A DNA stretch of 64,000 nucleotides from Pacificimonas flava (GTDB taxonomy: Bacteria > Pseudomonadota > Alphaproteobacteria > Sphingomonadales > Sphingomonadaceae), in NCBI RefSeq assembly GCF_000342165.1, contig NZ_AMRV01000004.1:186001-250000 (forward strand). Direction: 5' to 3'. Below the pieces are notes generated by a model, which was not told where the DNA came from, made no database searches, and saw only the letters and a program-made list of their open reading frames with translations. This document shows, piece after piece, positions 1 through 8,473 of this stretch. Both the position numbers and the translations under genes were made by a program. Each line of letters starts with the position of its first letter. Position 1 is the first letter of the stretch.

Positions 1-166
1 TAAGCGACCAGCGCCGCTCCGCCCGTTGCTGCCGCCGCGAGCGCGCGGAGCCATGCAGGCCGGGCCGCGCACGGGCGGTGATGGCGGCGAACAGGCCGGA
101 GACGGCGAGATAGCGCGCACCGACGATCAGCGTCATGGCAAGGATCAGAATGGCGAGCTGGAGCAT
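1..166 (-). CDS. Sterol desaturase/fatty acid hydroxylase-like protein (N-terminal fragment)
   Basis: Only the first 55 codons are inside the window; the gene runs off the left edge on the minus strand. The visible part starts MLQLAILILAMTLIVGARYL, a hydrophobic membrane segment, followed by a basic stretch ending RRQQRAERRWSL. This resembles the N-terminus of integral-membrane sterol desaturase family proteins, where the first helix is followed by a motif of the type QxRREIxWS. The histidine clusters that would prove the family lie outside the window. The ATG lies 148 bases from the divergent peptidase gene. Family assignment is an inference from a short segment; that it is a membrane protein is fairly safe. 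Confidence 0.5.
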   Translation of the reverse strand, partial: MLQLAILILAMTLIVGARYLAVSGLFAAITARARPGLHGSARSRRQQRAERRWSL

Positions 167-314
167 TTCGGCCCAGCCTATCACGCGCCGACCCCTGGCG
201 GCACCCCCACTCGCGTCACCGGGGAAAGAGACGGGCAGCGAAAGCGGGTGGCGGCGGCGCGGCCATGCGGTTACGCCGGCCGGCGTGAGAAATATTCGAA
301 ACCCTGGGGGCAAC

Positions 315-2003
315 ATGGTGAGGAAAACGGTTCTGCTGCTGGGCGCGGCAATGCTGGCGGGATGCGCAGCGAGCGGGTCCGCGCCGATGACGGAGGAAAC
401 GGACATGGCGAGCGCAGCGCAAACCGGCGCGCAAAGCGGAAATGATCTGGCGGCCATGCGCGGGGCGATCGCGCCGGTCGAGATGAACCCGGACACCAGC
501 TTCCTGAACGCGGAGGAGCGGCAGGTGGTGAACCTGCTGATCGACGCGGCGGAGATGATGCGGGAAATTTATCTGCGGCAGGCCTATGCCCGCAATCCGG
601 AGGTGCGGGCTGCCATCGCGGCGTCGGGCGATACGCAGGCGCTGGCCATGTTCGACCTGCACATGGGACCTTGGGACACGCTGAACGAGAAACACCCCTT
701 CTGGGGCGACACGCCGGCGCCGGAGGGCGCGGGCTTCTATCCCGAAGACCTGACGCGGCAGGAACTGGACGCCTATCTGGCTGCGCACCCGAACGAGAAG
801 GACAGCATCCTGAACGGTTACACCGTCGTCCGGCGACAGGGCGAGCGGCTGGTCGCCGTGCCCTATTCGGAGGCCTATGCCGAATGGCTGCGGCCGGCGG
901 CTGCCAAGCTGAGGGAGGCGGCGGCGATCACGTCCAACGCCAGCCTGAAACGGTTCCTGACGCTGCGTGCCGATGCGTTCCTGTCGAACGATTATTACGA
1001 GAGCGAGCTGGCGTGGATGGACGTCAGCGGCACGCCCATCGAAATGGTCATCGGCCCCTATGAGGTCTATACGGACGAGCTGTACGGCCAGAAGACCGCG
1101 TTCGAAGCTTTCGTGACGCTGCAGAACCCGGAGGAAGCGGCGAAGCTGTCGCACTACAAGGCGCTGCTGAAGGACATGGAAGCGAATCTGCCGGTCGCCG
1201 ACGGGTACAAGAATTTCGAGCGGGATTTCAATTCGCCGATCCTGGTCGCCGAACAGGTGCATGGCGGCGGCGACAATGAGCGCGGCGTGCAGACGATCGC
1301 GTTCAACCTGCCCAATGACGAACGCGTGCGGGAAGCGAAGGGCGCGAAGAAGGTCATTCTGGAAAACGTGCTGGGGGCGAAATACGACCGCATTCTGGTG
1401 CCGCTGGCGAAGCTGGTCTTGCAGCCGCAGGCGGCTGCGCAGGTGTCGAAACAGTATATGACGCTGTTCACGCTGTTCCACGAACTGGCGCATAGCCTGG
1501 GGCCGGGCACGATCATGGTGGAGGGGCGCGAAACCACGGTGGGCGCCGAGCTGAAGGAAGTCTATTCCGCCAGCGAGGAAGCCAAGGCCGACATCATGGG
1601 CATGTGGAACCTCCTCTACATGATGGAGCGCGGCGAACTGCCGGCGGCGGAGCAGAGCGAACTGCTGGCGACCTATGCCGCCGGCCTGTTTCGGGGCATG
1701 CGGTTCGGCATCGACGAAGCGCATGGCCGCGGCGCGGCGCTGCAATATCGCTGGATGCGGGACAAGGGCGCGCTGGTCTGGGACGAGGAGGCAGGCCGCT
1801 TTCGCGTCGACGAGGAAAAGATGGTCGCGGCCATCGAAAGCCTGACGGCGCGCATCGTCACCCTGCAGGGCGACGGCGACTATGCCGGCATGAAGGCGTT
1901 CTTCGAAGAGACGGCGCGGCTGGACGGACCGGCGCGAATGGTGATCGCGTCGATGGACAGCGTGCCCATCGACATCCAGCCCATCTATCCCGACCAGATT
2001 TGA
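315..2003 (+). CDS. M49 (dipeptidyl-peptidase III)-like zinc metallopeptidase, lipoprotein
   Basis: A 562-residue protein. The ATG at 315 was chosen over an upstream in-frame ATG because it gives a clean lipoprotein signal: MVRKTVLLLGAAMLAGC, with lipobox LAGC, so it is probably anchored in the outer membrane or periplasm. The zinc site is visible as HELAHSLGPG at residues 389-393 and EEAKAD at 421-426. This is the arrangement of the M49 dipeptidyl-peptidase III family, in which an HEXXXH or HEXXH motif is followed by EExxAD. The protein is shorter than eukaryotic DPP III (about 740 residues). Related sphingomonad proteins are usually called Zn-dependent hydrolase or DPP3-family. It ends 19 bases before crtY and may be co-transcribed with it, but a pigment role is not implied. 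Confidence 0.72.
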   Translation: MVRKTVLLLGAAMLAGCAASGSAPMTEETDMASAAQTGAQSGNDLAAMRGAIAPVEMNPDTSFLNAEERQVVNLLIDAAEMMREIYLRQAYARNPEVRAAIAASGDTQALAMFDLHMGPWDTLNEKHPFWGDTPAPEGAGFYPEDLTRQELDAYLAAHPNEKDSILNGYTVVRRQGERLVAVPYSEAYAEWLRPAAAKLREAAAITSNASLKRFLTLRADAFLSNDYYESELAWMDVSGTPIEMVIGPYEVYTDELYGQKTAFEAFVTLQNPEEAAKLSHYKALLKDMEANLPVADGYKNFERDFNSPILVAEQVHGGGDNERGVQTIAFNLPNDERVREAKGAKKVILENVLGAKYDRILVPLAKLVLQPQAAAQVSKQYMTLFTLFHELAHSLGPGTIMVEGRETTVGAELKEVYSASEEAKADIMGMWNLLYMMERGELPAAEQSELLATYAAGLFRGMRFGIDEAHGRGAALQYRWMRDKGALVWDEEAGRFRVDEEKMVAAIESLTARIVTLQGDGDYAGMKAFFEETARLDGPARMVIASMDSVPIDIQPIYPDQI

Positions 2004-2022
2004 GAAAGGCGGACAGAGTCCC

Positions 2023-3228
2023 TTGCGCGACTACGACCTGATCCTTGCGGGCGGCGGCCTGGCGGCCGGCCTGATCGCCATGCGGCTGGCCGACACGCGG
2101 CCATCGCTGAACGTCGCCATCGTGGAGGGCGGGGCGCGCGTGGGCGGCGACCATATCTGGTCGAGTTTCGACACGGACATGCGCGGCCCGCAGCGCCTGT
2201 GGACGGACGAGCTGTACGGCCATCGCTGGCAGGGCGGGTACAAGGTGAAGTTCCCGGCGCTGTCGCGCGAACTGCGCACCGGCTATGCCAGCGTCCGGTC
2301 GGAGGCGCTGGACGCCGCCGTGCGCCAGCGCCTGCCAGCGGACAACATCATGACCGGCACACGCATCGAAAAGGTGCTGCCGAAGATGCTGCGCCTGTCG
2401 GACGGGCGCGTGCTGCAGGCGGCGGCGGTCATCGACTGCCGCGGACAGGATGCGTCCAAGCATCTGCAACTGGCCTGGCAGAAATTCGTCGGGCTGGAGA
2501 TCGCGTGCAAGCTGCCGCATGGGCGCACGAAGCCCGTTATCATGGACGCGTCGGTGCCGCAGATCGGCGGCTACCGCTTCGTCTATGTTCTGCCCCTGTC
2601 GGAGACGCGGCTGCTGGTCGAGGACACCTATTATACGAATGGGCCGGAGCTGCACGAGCGCGAGGTGCTGAACCGGGTTCGGGACTATATCGCCGGGCTG
2701 GATATCGGCGCGCATGAGGAGGGACGCATCGAGACAGGCGTCCTTCCCATTGCGCTGGACGGCGATATCGAGGCGTTCTGGGACGACGAGCCGAACGGGC
2801 CGGTGCCGCGCGCCGGAATGGCGGCGGCGCTGTTCCATCCGGTGACGGGATATTCCTTTCCCGATGCGGTGGAAACGGCGGATTTCCTGAAATCGCAGAC
2901 GCGCCTCGACGCGGGACCGCTGTACAAGGCGCTGCGCGGTTTCAGTGTGGAGCGGTGGAAGGCGCGCGGCTTCTACCGCCTGCTGAACCGCATGATGTTC
3001 GAGGCGGCCGCGCCGGAGCAGCGTTACCGCACCCTGCAACATTTTTACGCATTGGACGAAGGGCTGATCGAGCGCTTCTACGCAGGGGAAAGCACGGCCG
3101 GCGACATGGCGTGTATCCTGTCCGGGAAGCCGCCAGTGCCGCCCATGAAGGCGCTGGGCGTGCTTGCCCGCTCCGTGCCGAAGATCAGCTGGCGGCCGCG
3201 TTGGCGCCGGAAGCAGCAGGACCTGTAG
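2023..3228 (+). CDS. crtY: Lycopene beta-cyclase CrtY
   Basis: A 401-residue flavoprotein that cyclises both ends of lycopene to beta-carotene at the inner membrane. It opens MRDYDLILAGGGLAAGLIA, the dinucleotide-binding fold of CrtY-type cyclases, and length and overall pattern fit the bacterial family (about 380-400). Translation appears to begin at a TTG (2023) preceded by a GAAAGGCGGA-like ribosome site; no ATG is available near the conserved start. It is the first gene of crtY-crtI-crtB-crtW, with crtI starting four bases after its stop. The C-terminal tail is basic and slightly longer than usual. Confidence 0.9.
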   Translation: MRDYDLILAGGGLAAGLIAMRLADTRPSLNVAIVEGGARVGGDHIWSSFDTDMRGPQRLWTDELYGHRWQGGYKVKFPALSRELRTGYASVRSEALDAAVRQRLPADNIMTGTRIEKVLPKMLRLSDGRVLQAAAVIDCRGQDASKHLQLAWQKFVGLEIACKLPHGRTKPVIMDASVPQIGGYRFVYVLPLSETRLLVEDTYYTNGPELHEREVLNRVRDYIAGLDIGAHEEGRIETGVLPIALDGDIEAFWDDEPNGPVPRAGMAAALFHPVTGYSFPDAVETADFLKSQTRLDAGPLYKALRGFSVERWKARGFYRLLNRMMFEAAAPEQRYRTLQHFYALDEGLIERFYAGESTAGDMACILSGKPPVPPMKALGVLARSVPKISWRPRWRRKQQDL

Positions 3229-3232
3229 ACCT

Positions 3233-4714
3233 ATGGCGAAACTGGCGGTGATCGGCGCGGGCTTTGGCGGCCTGGCCCTGGCGGTGCGGCTGCAATCGGC
3301 GGGGCACGAGGTGACGCTGATCGAGGCGCGGGACAAGCCCGGCGGCCGCGCCTATGTCTGGGAGCGGGAGGGCTATACTTTCGACGCGGGACCGACGGTC
3401 GTGACCGACCCGGCCTGTATCGAGGAACTGTTCGCCCTGAGCGGCCGGGACATGGCCGATTATGCCGAGCTGCTGCCGGTGCAGCCCTTTTACCGGCTGT
3501 TCTGGGAGGACGGCACGACGTTCGATTATACGAACGACGAGGACCGGCTGACGCAGGAGATCGTGAAGCTGAACCCGGCGGACGCGGCGGGGTACAGGCG
3601 CTTTCTGGATTATTCCGGGCATGTGTACCGGGAGGGGTACGAGAAGCTGGGGCACGAGGCGTTCCTGGATTTCCGCTCCATGATCGCAGCGGCGCCGGCG
3701 CTGATGCGATACGAGGCGTTCCGCAGCGTCTATGCGATGGTGTCGCGCTACATCGAGGACGAGCGGCTGCGGCAGGCGTTCAGTTTCCACACGCTGCTGG
3801 TGGGCGGCAACCCCTTCACGACCAGCGCGATCTATGCGCTGATCCATGCGCTGGAAAAGCGCGGCGGCGTCTGGTTCCCGAAGGGCGGGACGCATGCGCT
3901 GGTGCGCGCGCTCGCCAAGCTGTTCGAGGATCTGGGCGGCACGATCCTTCTGGGGAACGCGGTGTCGCGCCTCGAAACCGAGGAGAACCGGGTGAGCGCG
4001 GTGGTACTGGCGGATGGCAGCCGTATGCGGGTGGACGGCGCCGCCTCCAACGCCGACGTGGTGCACAGCTATGCGGATTTGCTGAAGGAGCATCCGCGCG
4101 GGCGCGCGGCGGCGCGGGCGCTGAAACGGCGCCGCTATTCGCCGTCGCTGTTCGTCATGTATTTCGGCGTGCGCAAAACCTATCCGGACGTGCCGCACCA
4201 CAATATCCTGTTCGGTGCGCGCTATGAGGAGTTGCTGGCGGAGATCTACGGCAAGGGCGGGCGGCTGCCGGACGATTTCTCGCTGTACCTGCATCATCCG
4301 ACCGCGACCGATCCGGGCCTGTCGCCGGAGGGGGCGAGCACCTTTTACGTGCTGGCGCCCGTGCCGCACCGGGGGCATTTCAAGGGCGACTGGGACCTGC
4401 TGGCAAAGGCCTATGGTGACCGCATTCTCGCCGCGCTGGAGGAACGGCTGCTGCCGGGACTGAGGGAGAATATCGCGGTGCGGCATCATTTCACGCCGAT
4501 GGATTTCGAGCGCGATCTGAACGCGCATCAGGGCAGTGCCTTCAGCCTGGAACCGGTTCTGCGTCAGAGTGCGTGGTTCCGGGTGCACAATAGGGACAAT
4601 GAGATCGGCAATCTCTATTTCACCGGTGCCGGCACGCATCCGGGCGCTGGGATTCCGGGCGTCGTCGGCAGCGCCAAGGCGACGGCGAAGCTGATGCTGG
4701 CGGATTTCGCTTAA
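3233..4714 (+). CDS. crtI: Phytoene desaturase CrtI
   Basis: A 493-residue FAD-dependent desaturase converting phytoene to lycopene. The N-terminus MAKLAVIGAGFGGLALAVRL is a Rossmann FAD site, continuing into KPGGRAY. The C-terminal signature is NLYFTGAGTHPGAGIPGV, the bacterial CrtI-type phytoene dehydrogenase pattern. The length is typical. The ATG at 3233 lies four bases after crtY stops, so the two are translationally close. It is followed by a 153-base gap holding two inverted GCCCCTGC palindromes before crtB. Confidence 0.95.
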   Translation: MAKLAVIGAGFGGLALAVRLQSAGHEVTLIEARDKPGGRAYVWEREGYTFDAGPTVVTDPACIEELFALSGRDMADYAELLPVQPFYRLFWEDGTTFDYTNDEDRLTQEIVKLNPADAAGYRRFLDYSGHVYREGYEKLGHEAFLDFRSMIAAAPALMRYEAFRSVYAMVSRYIEDERLRQAFSFHTLLVGGNPFTTSAIYALIHALEKRGGVWFPKGGTHALVRALAKLFEDLGGTILLGNAVSRLETEENRVSAVVLADGSRMRVDGAASNADVVHSYADLLKEHPRGRAAARALKRRRYSPSLFVMYFGVRKTYPDVPHHNILFGARYEELLAEIYGKGGRLPDDFSLYLHHPTATDPGLSPEGASTFYVLAPVPHRGHFKGDWDLLAKAYGDRILAALEERLLPGLRENIAVRHHFTPMDFERDLNAHQGSAFSLEPVLRQSAWFRVHNRDNEIGNLYFTGAGTHPGAGIPGVVGSAKATAKLMLADFA

Positions 4715-4730
4715 ACCGGGACGGCGAGGC

Positions 4731-4812
4731 GGTGGGCCCCTGCCTTCGCAGGGGCGACGGTGGATTTTTGAGCTCACATCCATATCGTCACCCCTGCGAA
4801 GGCAGGGGGCCA
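4731..4812. repeat. Pair of inverted dispersed palindromes between crtI and crtB
   Basis: Positions 4736-4755 read GCCCCTGCCTTCGCAGGGGC, a perfect 8-bp stem with a CTTC loop. Positions 4791-4808 carry the same element in the opposite orientation (CCCCTGCGAAGGCAGGGG). The two copies and their flanks can also pair with each other into a larger hairpin. The same element recurs at 15551-15800, which marks it as a REP-like dispersed repeat. Lying inside the crt transcript, it may act as an mRNA stabiliser or partial terminator between crtI and crtB. Confidence 0.85.
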
Positions 4813-4867
4813 GGCGGGGGGCGGACGGTCGTTTCCAGCGGCCGCGTCTTTGGGTAAGCGGGACGGC

Positions 4868-5890
4868 ATGAGTTCCGATCTCGATACATGGGCGGCGGCG
4901 TCGATTGCCGAGGGGTCCAAGAGTTTCGCGCTGGCATCGCGCCTGTTCGATGCTGAAACCAAGCGGCGCGTACGGCTGCTTTATGCCTGGTGCCGCACCT
5001 GCGACGACATCATCGACGGGCAGGAGGGCGGCCGGCGCGGCGTGCCGCTGGGCGCGGCCGTCGAGAGCGAGGCGGCGGTGATCGCGCGGCTGGACATGCT
5101 GCGCGAACGCACGGCGCGCGGGCTTGCGGCGCCGGAGAGCGAAAGCGGTGCGTTCCGCGCCATCGGCATGGTGGCGCGGGAGACGGGCCTGCCCCGCGAC
5201 CTGCCGATGCGGCACCTGACGGGCTTTGCCATGGACGCCTATGACCGGCGCTATCGCAGCATCGAGGACGTGCTGGATTATTGCGAGCACGTCGCCGGCG
5301 TCGTCGGGCGCATGATGGCGATCGTCATGGGCATCGCGCCGGACCGGGAGGACGTGCTGGTGCGCGCCGCCGATCTGGGTCTGGCCTTTCAGCTGACGAA
5401 CATCTGCCGGGACGTGCTGGAGGATGCGGCGAACGACCGCTGCTACCTGCCCACCGAATGGCTGGTGGCGGAGGATATTCCGCCCGGCGAACATGCGCGG
5501 CCGGAATACAGGAACGGGCTGGCGCGGATCGCCGATACCATGCTGCTGCTGGCCGATGGCTATTACGACAGCGCGCGGGCCGGGGCGACGCATCTGCCCT
5601 ATCGCAGCGCGTGGGCGGTGCTGACCGCCGCCAAGGTCTACCGCGCCATCGGCGAGAAGGTGCGGGTGGCGGGGCCGGGCGCCTGGGACGAGCGGCGCTA
5701 TACCACGACGCTGGAGAAGCTCGGCATGCTGGCCGCCGCGCGGGCCGAAGCGAAGGCGGCGGAGCGGGACGGACCGGCGCCGCTGGCGAAGCGGCCGGGC
5801 CTTTGGACCTGGACCGGTGAGGATGCGTGGCGGGAGCCGGCGCCGCTGATGGCGGCGGCCGAGGATGCGCGGGAGGCGGCGGCGGAATGA
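4868..5890 (+). CDS. crtB: Phytoene synthase CrtB
   Basis: A 340-residue trans-isoprenyl diphosphate synthase family enzyme that joins two geranylgeranyl diphosphates into phytoene. The aspartate-rich motif DDIID is near residue 44, and the second site reads NICRDVLEDAANDRCYLP near residue 180, as expected for squalene/phytoene synthases. The ATG at 4868 (MSSDLDTWAAASIAEGSKSF) aligns with the family start; a TTG 18 bases upstream is possible. The stop codon overlaps the ATG of crtW (ATGA), so the two are coupled. Confidence 0.93.
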   Translation: MSSDLDTWAAASIAEGSKSFALASRLFDAETKRRVRLLYAWCRTCDDIIDGQEGGRRGVPLGAAVESEAAVIARLDMLRERTARGLAAPESESGAFRAIGMVARETGLPRDLPMRHLTGFAMDAYDRRYRSIEDVLDYCEHVAGVVGRMMAIVMGIAPDREDVLVRAADLGLAFQLTNICRDVLEDAANDRCYLPTEWLVAEDIPPGEHARPEYRNGLARIADTMLLLADGYYDSARAGATHLPYRSAWAVLTAAKVYRAIGEKVRVAGPGAWDERRYTTTLEKLGMLAAARAEAKAAERDGPAPLAKRPGLWTWTGEDAWREPAPLMAAAEDAREAAAE

Positions 5891-6654
5891 GCGCGCGCCG
5901 CCAGAGCGCGGTCGGACTGGCGCTGGCGGGGGCCATCGCCGGCGGCTGGCTGGCGGTGCATCTGGGCGGCATCTTCCTTGTGGACATCGGCGCGGAGACG
6001 CTGCTGCTGATCCTGATCGCGGTGCTGCTGCAAAGCTGGCTGTCGACGGGCCTGTTCATCGTCGCGCATGACGCGATGCACGGGTCGCTGGCACCGGCCG
6101 CGCCGAGGCTGCAAAGGCTGGCGGGGCGGGCGGCGCTGATGATCTATGCCGGCATCGATTACGACCGCATGGCACCGGCGCATTTCGCCCATCACAAGCA
6201 TGTGGGATCGGGGCGCGATCCCGATTTCCATGCGGATGACCCGGTGCGGTTCTGGCCGTGGCTGCGGACCTTTTTCCTGCGCTATTACACGCATGGGCAG
6301 ATCCTGCGGATCACCCTGGCAGCGACAGTCTATATGCTGCTGGGCGCCAGCCTGCTGAACATCGCCCTGTTCTGGGCGGTGCCGGCGCTGCTGGCGCTGG
6401 TGCAGCTGTTTTATTTCGGCACTTATCTGCCGCACCGGCATGGCCCGCGGGCGTTCGCGGACCGCCACAGAGCGCGCTCCATGGAGATGCCGCGCTGGCT
6501 GTCGCTGGTCACCTGCTTCCATTTCGGTGCCTATCATCACGAGCATCATCTGTATCCCGGCGCACCCTGGTGGCAGCTGCCGGCGCGGCGCGCGTCGGCG
6601 GCGAAGCGGGCCGCCACGTCATCCTCGCTGAGGCCGAATTCGCCGAGCGTGTAG
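5887..6654 (+). CDS. crtW: Beta-carotene ketolase CrtW
   Basis: A 255-residue membrane di-iron oxygenase that adds 4-keto groups to beta-carotene or zeaxanthin rings. The histidine motifs are present in order: HDAMH near residue 61, HFAHHKHVG with DPDFH near 99-115, and FHFGAYHHEHHLYPG with PWWQLP near 216-235. This is the CrtW pattern, distinct from CrtZ and from acyl desaturases. It starts inside the crtB stop (ATGA). Its last 36 codons overlap, on the other strand, the 3' end of the convergent sulfotransferase gene. With crtZ nearby the expected products are keto-hydroxy carotenoids such as astaxanthin or adonixanthin. Confidence 0.9.
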   Translation: MSARRQSAVGLALAGAIAGGWLAVHLGGIFLVDIGAETLLLILIAVLLQSWLSTGLFIVAHDAMHGSLAPAAPRLQRLAGRAALMIYAGIDYDRMAPAHFAHHKHVGSGRDPDFHADDPVRFWPWLRTFFLRYYTHGQILRITLAATVYMLLGASLLNIALFWAVPALLALVQLFYFGTYLPHRHGPRAFADRHRARSMEMPRWLSLVTCFHFGAYHHEHHLYPGAPWWQLPARRASAAKRAATSSSLRPNSPSV

Positions 6655-7808
6655 CGGTGGCGTCCGTGATCGCCGGCGCGCGCGGCGGCGGCGAGGTAAC
6701 GCTGCATGCGCGCTTCTGTCTCTTCCGTGAAGGACAGGTCAAGAAAGCCGTAGATGCGGCGCATTTCGCCGATGGGGTCGGCGTTCATGGCGGCGAAATG
6801 GGTGTCGATGGCCGGCACATGCGGATGCGCGGCGCGCACGGCGGCGGCGGTGCGTTCCCGGAAATGCGTCTTGTGCAGCCATTCCGCCCCGCACCAGCCC
6901 TTCGTGACGGTATCGGAAAGCGGCGCCATCATGTTCCAGGCGAGCGAGGCGGCGGAGGCGGTCATGGCGGCGGGGTCGCGGTGGATGGCGACGATGCGCG
7001 CATCCGGAAACACGCCGAGAAGCGCGGCGAGGTCCTGGCTGTACTGCGGCGTCTTCAGGATCCAGGGTCGCGCCGGGTCGCTGCCGCGCAGCCAGCCCTG
7101 CAGCTGGATGAGGGGCCGCAGGAACCGGTAGGCATGGTCCTGCGGCGTCCGCTCCGACCAGTCGCGAAAGGCGGGGACGGGACGCTGCGCCTCGATCTGC
7201 GCGCCGCAGATGGACAGCTCCAGCATGGGCAGTTCCTCGTCCGCGTCGTTCACGCGAACGGGATGGATGCGGCGGAAGGCGGGGTTCAGCCGGTCGAGCC
7301 CGAAGAGAAGCCCGCGCGTCTGGAGGCGGCGCGGGTCGGGCCGGCCGCGCCGGTGCGACAGCGGCGGGGCGGGGGTCATCGCCTCGAACGCGCGCGTCGC
7401 CTGCAGACGCGGGTCGGCCGCCAGAAGGCGCTGCAACCGTGTCGTGCCCGAGCGCATGCCGCCGAGAACGATGATCGGCCTGGGCAGTGGATAATCCAGA
7501 ATGTCCGGATGCCGCTTCCACCATTCGACGGCGAGGAGGCGCTGCGTCAGCGCGCGGACCAGACCGCCATGGACGACCACACGGCCGAGGGCGGTCAATC
7601 CCGCCTCCTCCGCCTGCGCCCGGCACAGCCTGTCCAGGCCCGGCAGAAACCCGTCATCGCCGAAATCGTCCAGCCGCGCCGCGCGTGACGCCTGCTGCAT
7701 CATGACCGGCGGAGCGGTATCGGGTTCCGGCGAGAGACCGCGTGCCCAAAGGGCCGGAAACATGCGGTTCGCGCCCCGGATCAGGGCACGCTCGCCGGGA
7801 TGGGTCAC
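6546..7808 (-). CDS. Sulfotransferase family protein, coupled to crtZ
   Basis: A 420-residue protein of the PAPS-dependent sulfotransferase superfamily (Sulfotransfer_3 type). The 5'-phosphosulfate loop is GGMRSGTTRLQRLL near residue 115. The 3'-phosphate site is seen as IHRDPAAMTASAASL near residue 281, and WNMMAP and KTPQYS are in the expected places. The start is a GTG whose first bases overlap the TGA of crtZ (GTGA), implying translational coupling. The 3' end overlaps crtW by 109 bases in the opposite direction. Many members of this family have unknown substrates. The position suggests a hydroxylated carotenoid as acceptor, which is inference; sulfated carotenoids are known from Erythrobacter. 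Confidence 0.85.
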   Translation of the reverse strand: MTHPGERALIRGANRMFPALWARGLSPEPDTAPPVMMQQASRAARLDDFGDDGFLPGLDRLCRAQAEEAGLTALGRVVVHGGLVRALTQRLLAVEWWKRHPDILDYPLPRPIIVLGGMRSGTTRLQRLLAADPRLQATRAFEAMTPAPPLSHRRGRPDPRRLQTRGLLFGLDRLNPAFRRIHPVRVNDADEELPMLELSICGAQIEAQRPVPAFRDWSERTPQDHAYRFLRPLIQLQGWLRGSDPARPWILKTPQYSQDLAALLGVFPDARIVAIHRDPAAMTASAASLAWNMMAPLSDTVTKGWCGAEWLHKTHFRERTAAAVRAAHPHVPAIDTHFAAMNADPIGEMRRIYGFLDLSFTEETEARMQRYLAAAARAGDHGRHRYTLGEFGLSEDDVAARFAADARRAGSCHQGAPGYR

Positions 7809-8359
7809 GCGGCGCTTGACGGGGAGGATGAGGAGGCGCCGGCCTCGGCGGCGGGGCCGCGCGGCGCGCGCAGCGCTGCGGAGCGATCGTCGCGGTTGGC
7901 GGCAAGCTGGACCTTCAGCGCACGAACGGGCGGAGCCCAGAGGAAGCCGAAGCTGACCGTGCCCCGCTTCGAATTCACCGCGTGGTGCAGCTTATGCGCC
8001 TGTACGATACGCTTCATGTAGCGCGATTTCGGGACGTAGCGGCTGGGAATGCGTTCATGCACCAGCCAGTCGTGAAAGATAAAGTAGACGAGGCCATAAC
8101 CGGCGATACCGCCGCCGATCCACGCAAGGCCGGGCCAGAAGCCGCCCTGCGTGCCGAGAAAGATGAGGAGGATGGAGGGCAGCGCGAAGATGACACCGAA
8201 CCAGTCGTTCGCTTCCCAGATGCCCGCCCGCGGTTCGTGATGCGAACGGTGGAGGGACCAGAGGAAACCGTGCATCACCCAGCGGTGCATCGCGTAGGCG
8301 AACCCCTCCATGAGAAGGATCGTGAGGAGGAACAGGCCAAGGCCGGCGGCAAATGTCAT
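7805..8359 (-). CDS. crtZ: Beta-carotene hydroxylase CrtZ
   Basis: A 184-residue non-heme di-iron hydroxylase of the fatty acid hydroxylase superfamily that places 3-hydroxyl groups on the beta rings. All four histidine clusters are visible: HRWVMHG near residue 25, HRSHHEPR near 37, HDWLVHER near 96 and HKLHHAV near 122. The usual family length is 160-180, and the extra residues form an alanine/serine-rich tail. The ATG is at 8359. The TGA overlaps the GTG of the downstream sulfotransferase. It is transcribed towards crtW, opposite to the crtY-I-B-W operon. Confidence 0.92.
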   Translation of the reverse strand: MTFAAGLGLFLLTILLMEGFAYAMHRWVMHGFLWSLHRSHHEPRAGIWEANDWFGVIFALPSILLIFLGTQGGFWPGLAWIGGGIAGYGLVYFIFHDWLVHERIPSRYVPKSRYMKRIVQAHKLHHAVNSKRGTVSFGFLWAPPVRALKVQLAANRDDRSAALRAPRGPAAEAGASSSSPSSAA

Positions 8360-8473
8360 AGCGCCAATATAAAGGCCGCCGCACCGCTTTGCACCCTTTG
8401 GCCGGGGCGCACGTTGACGCTGCCGCCATGAGGCGGAGCCAATAAACTGGAAGAACGCGAAAAGGAGACAGGA

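Noticed and set aside
216-1745. Long open frame (509 codons) on the minus strand
   Set aside because: It is the antisense shadow of the M49-like peptidase gene: arginine- and histidine-rich, no domain, expected in GC-rich DNA.
3185-5593. 802-codon minus-strand frame
   Set aside because: It covers crtI and crtB in antisense and even runs through the repeat; composition is not protein-like.
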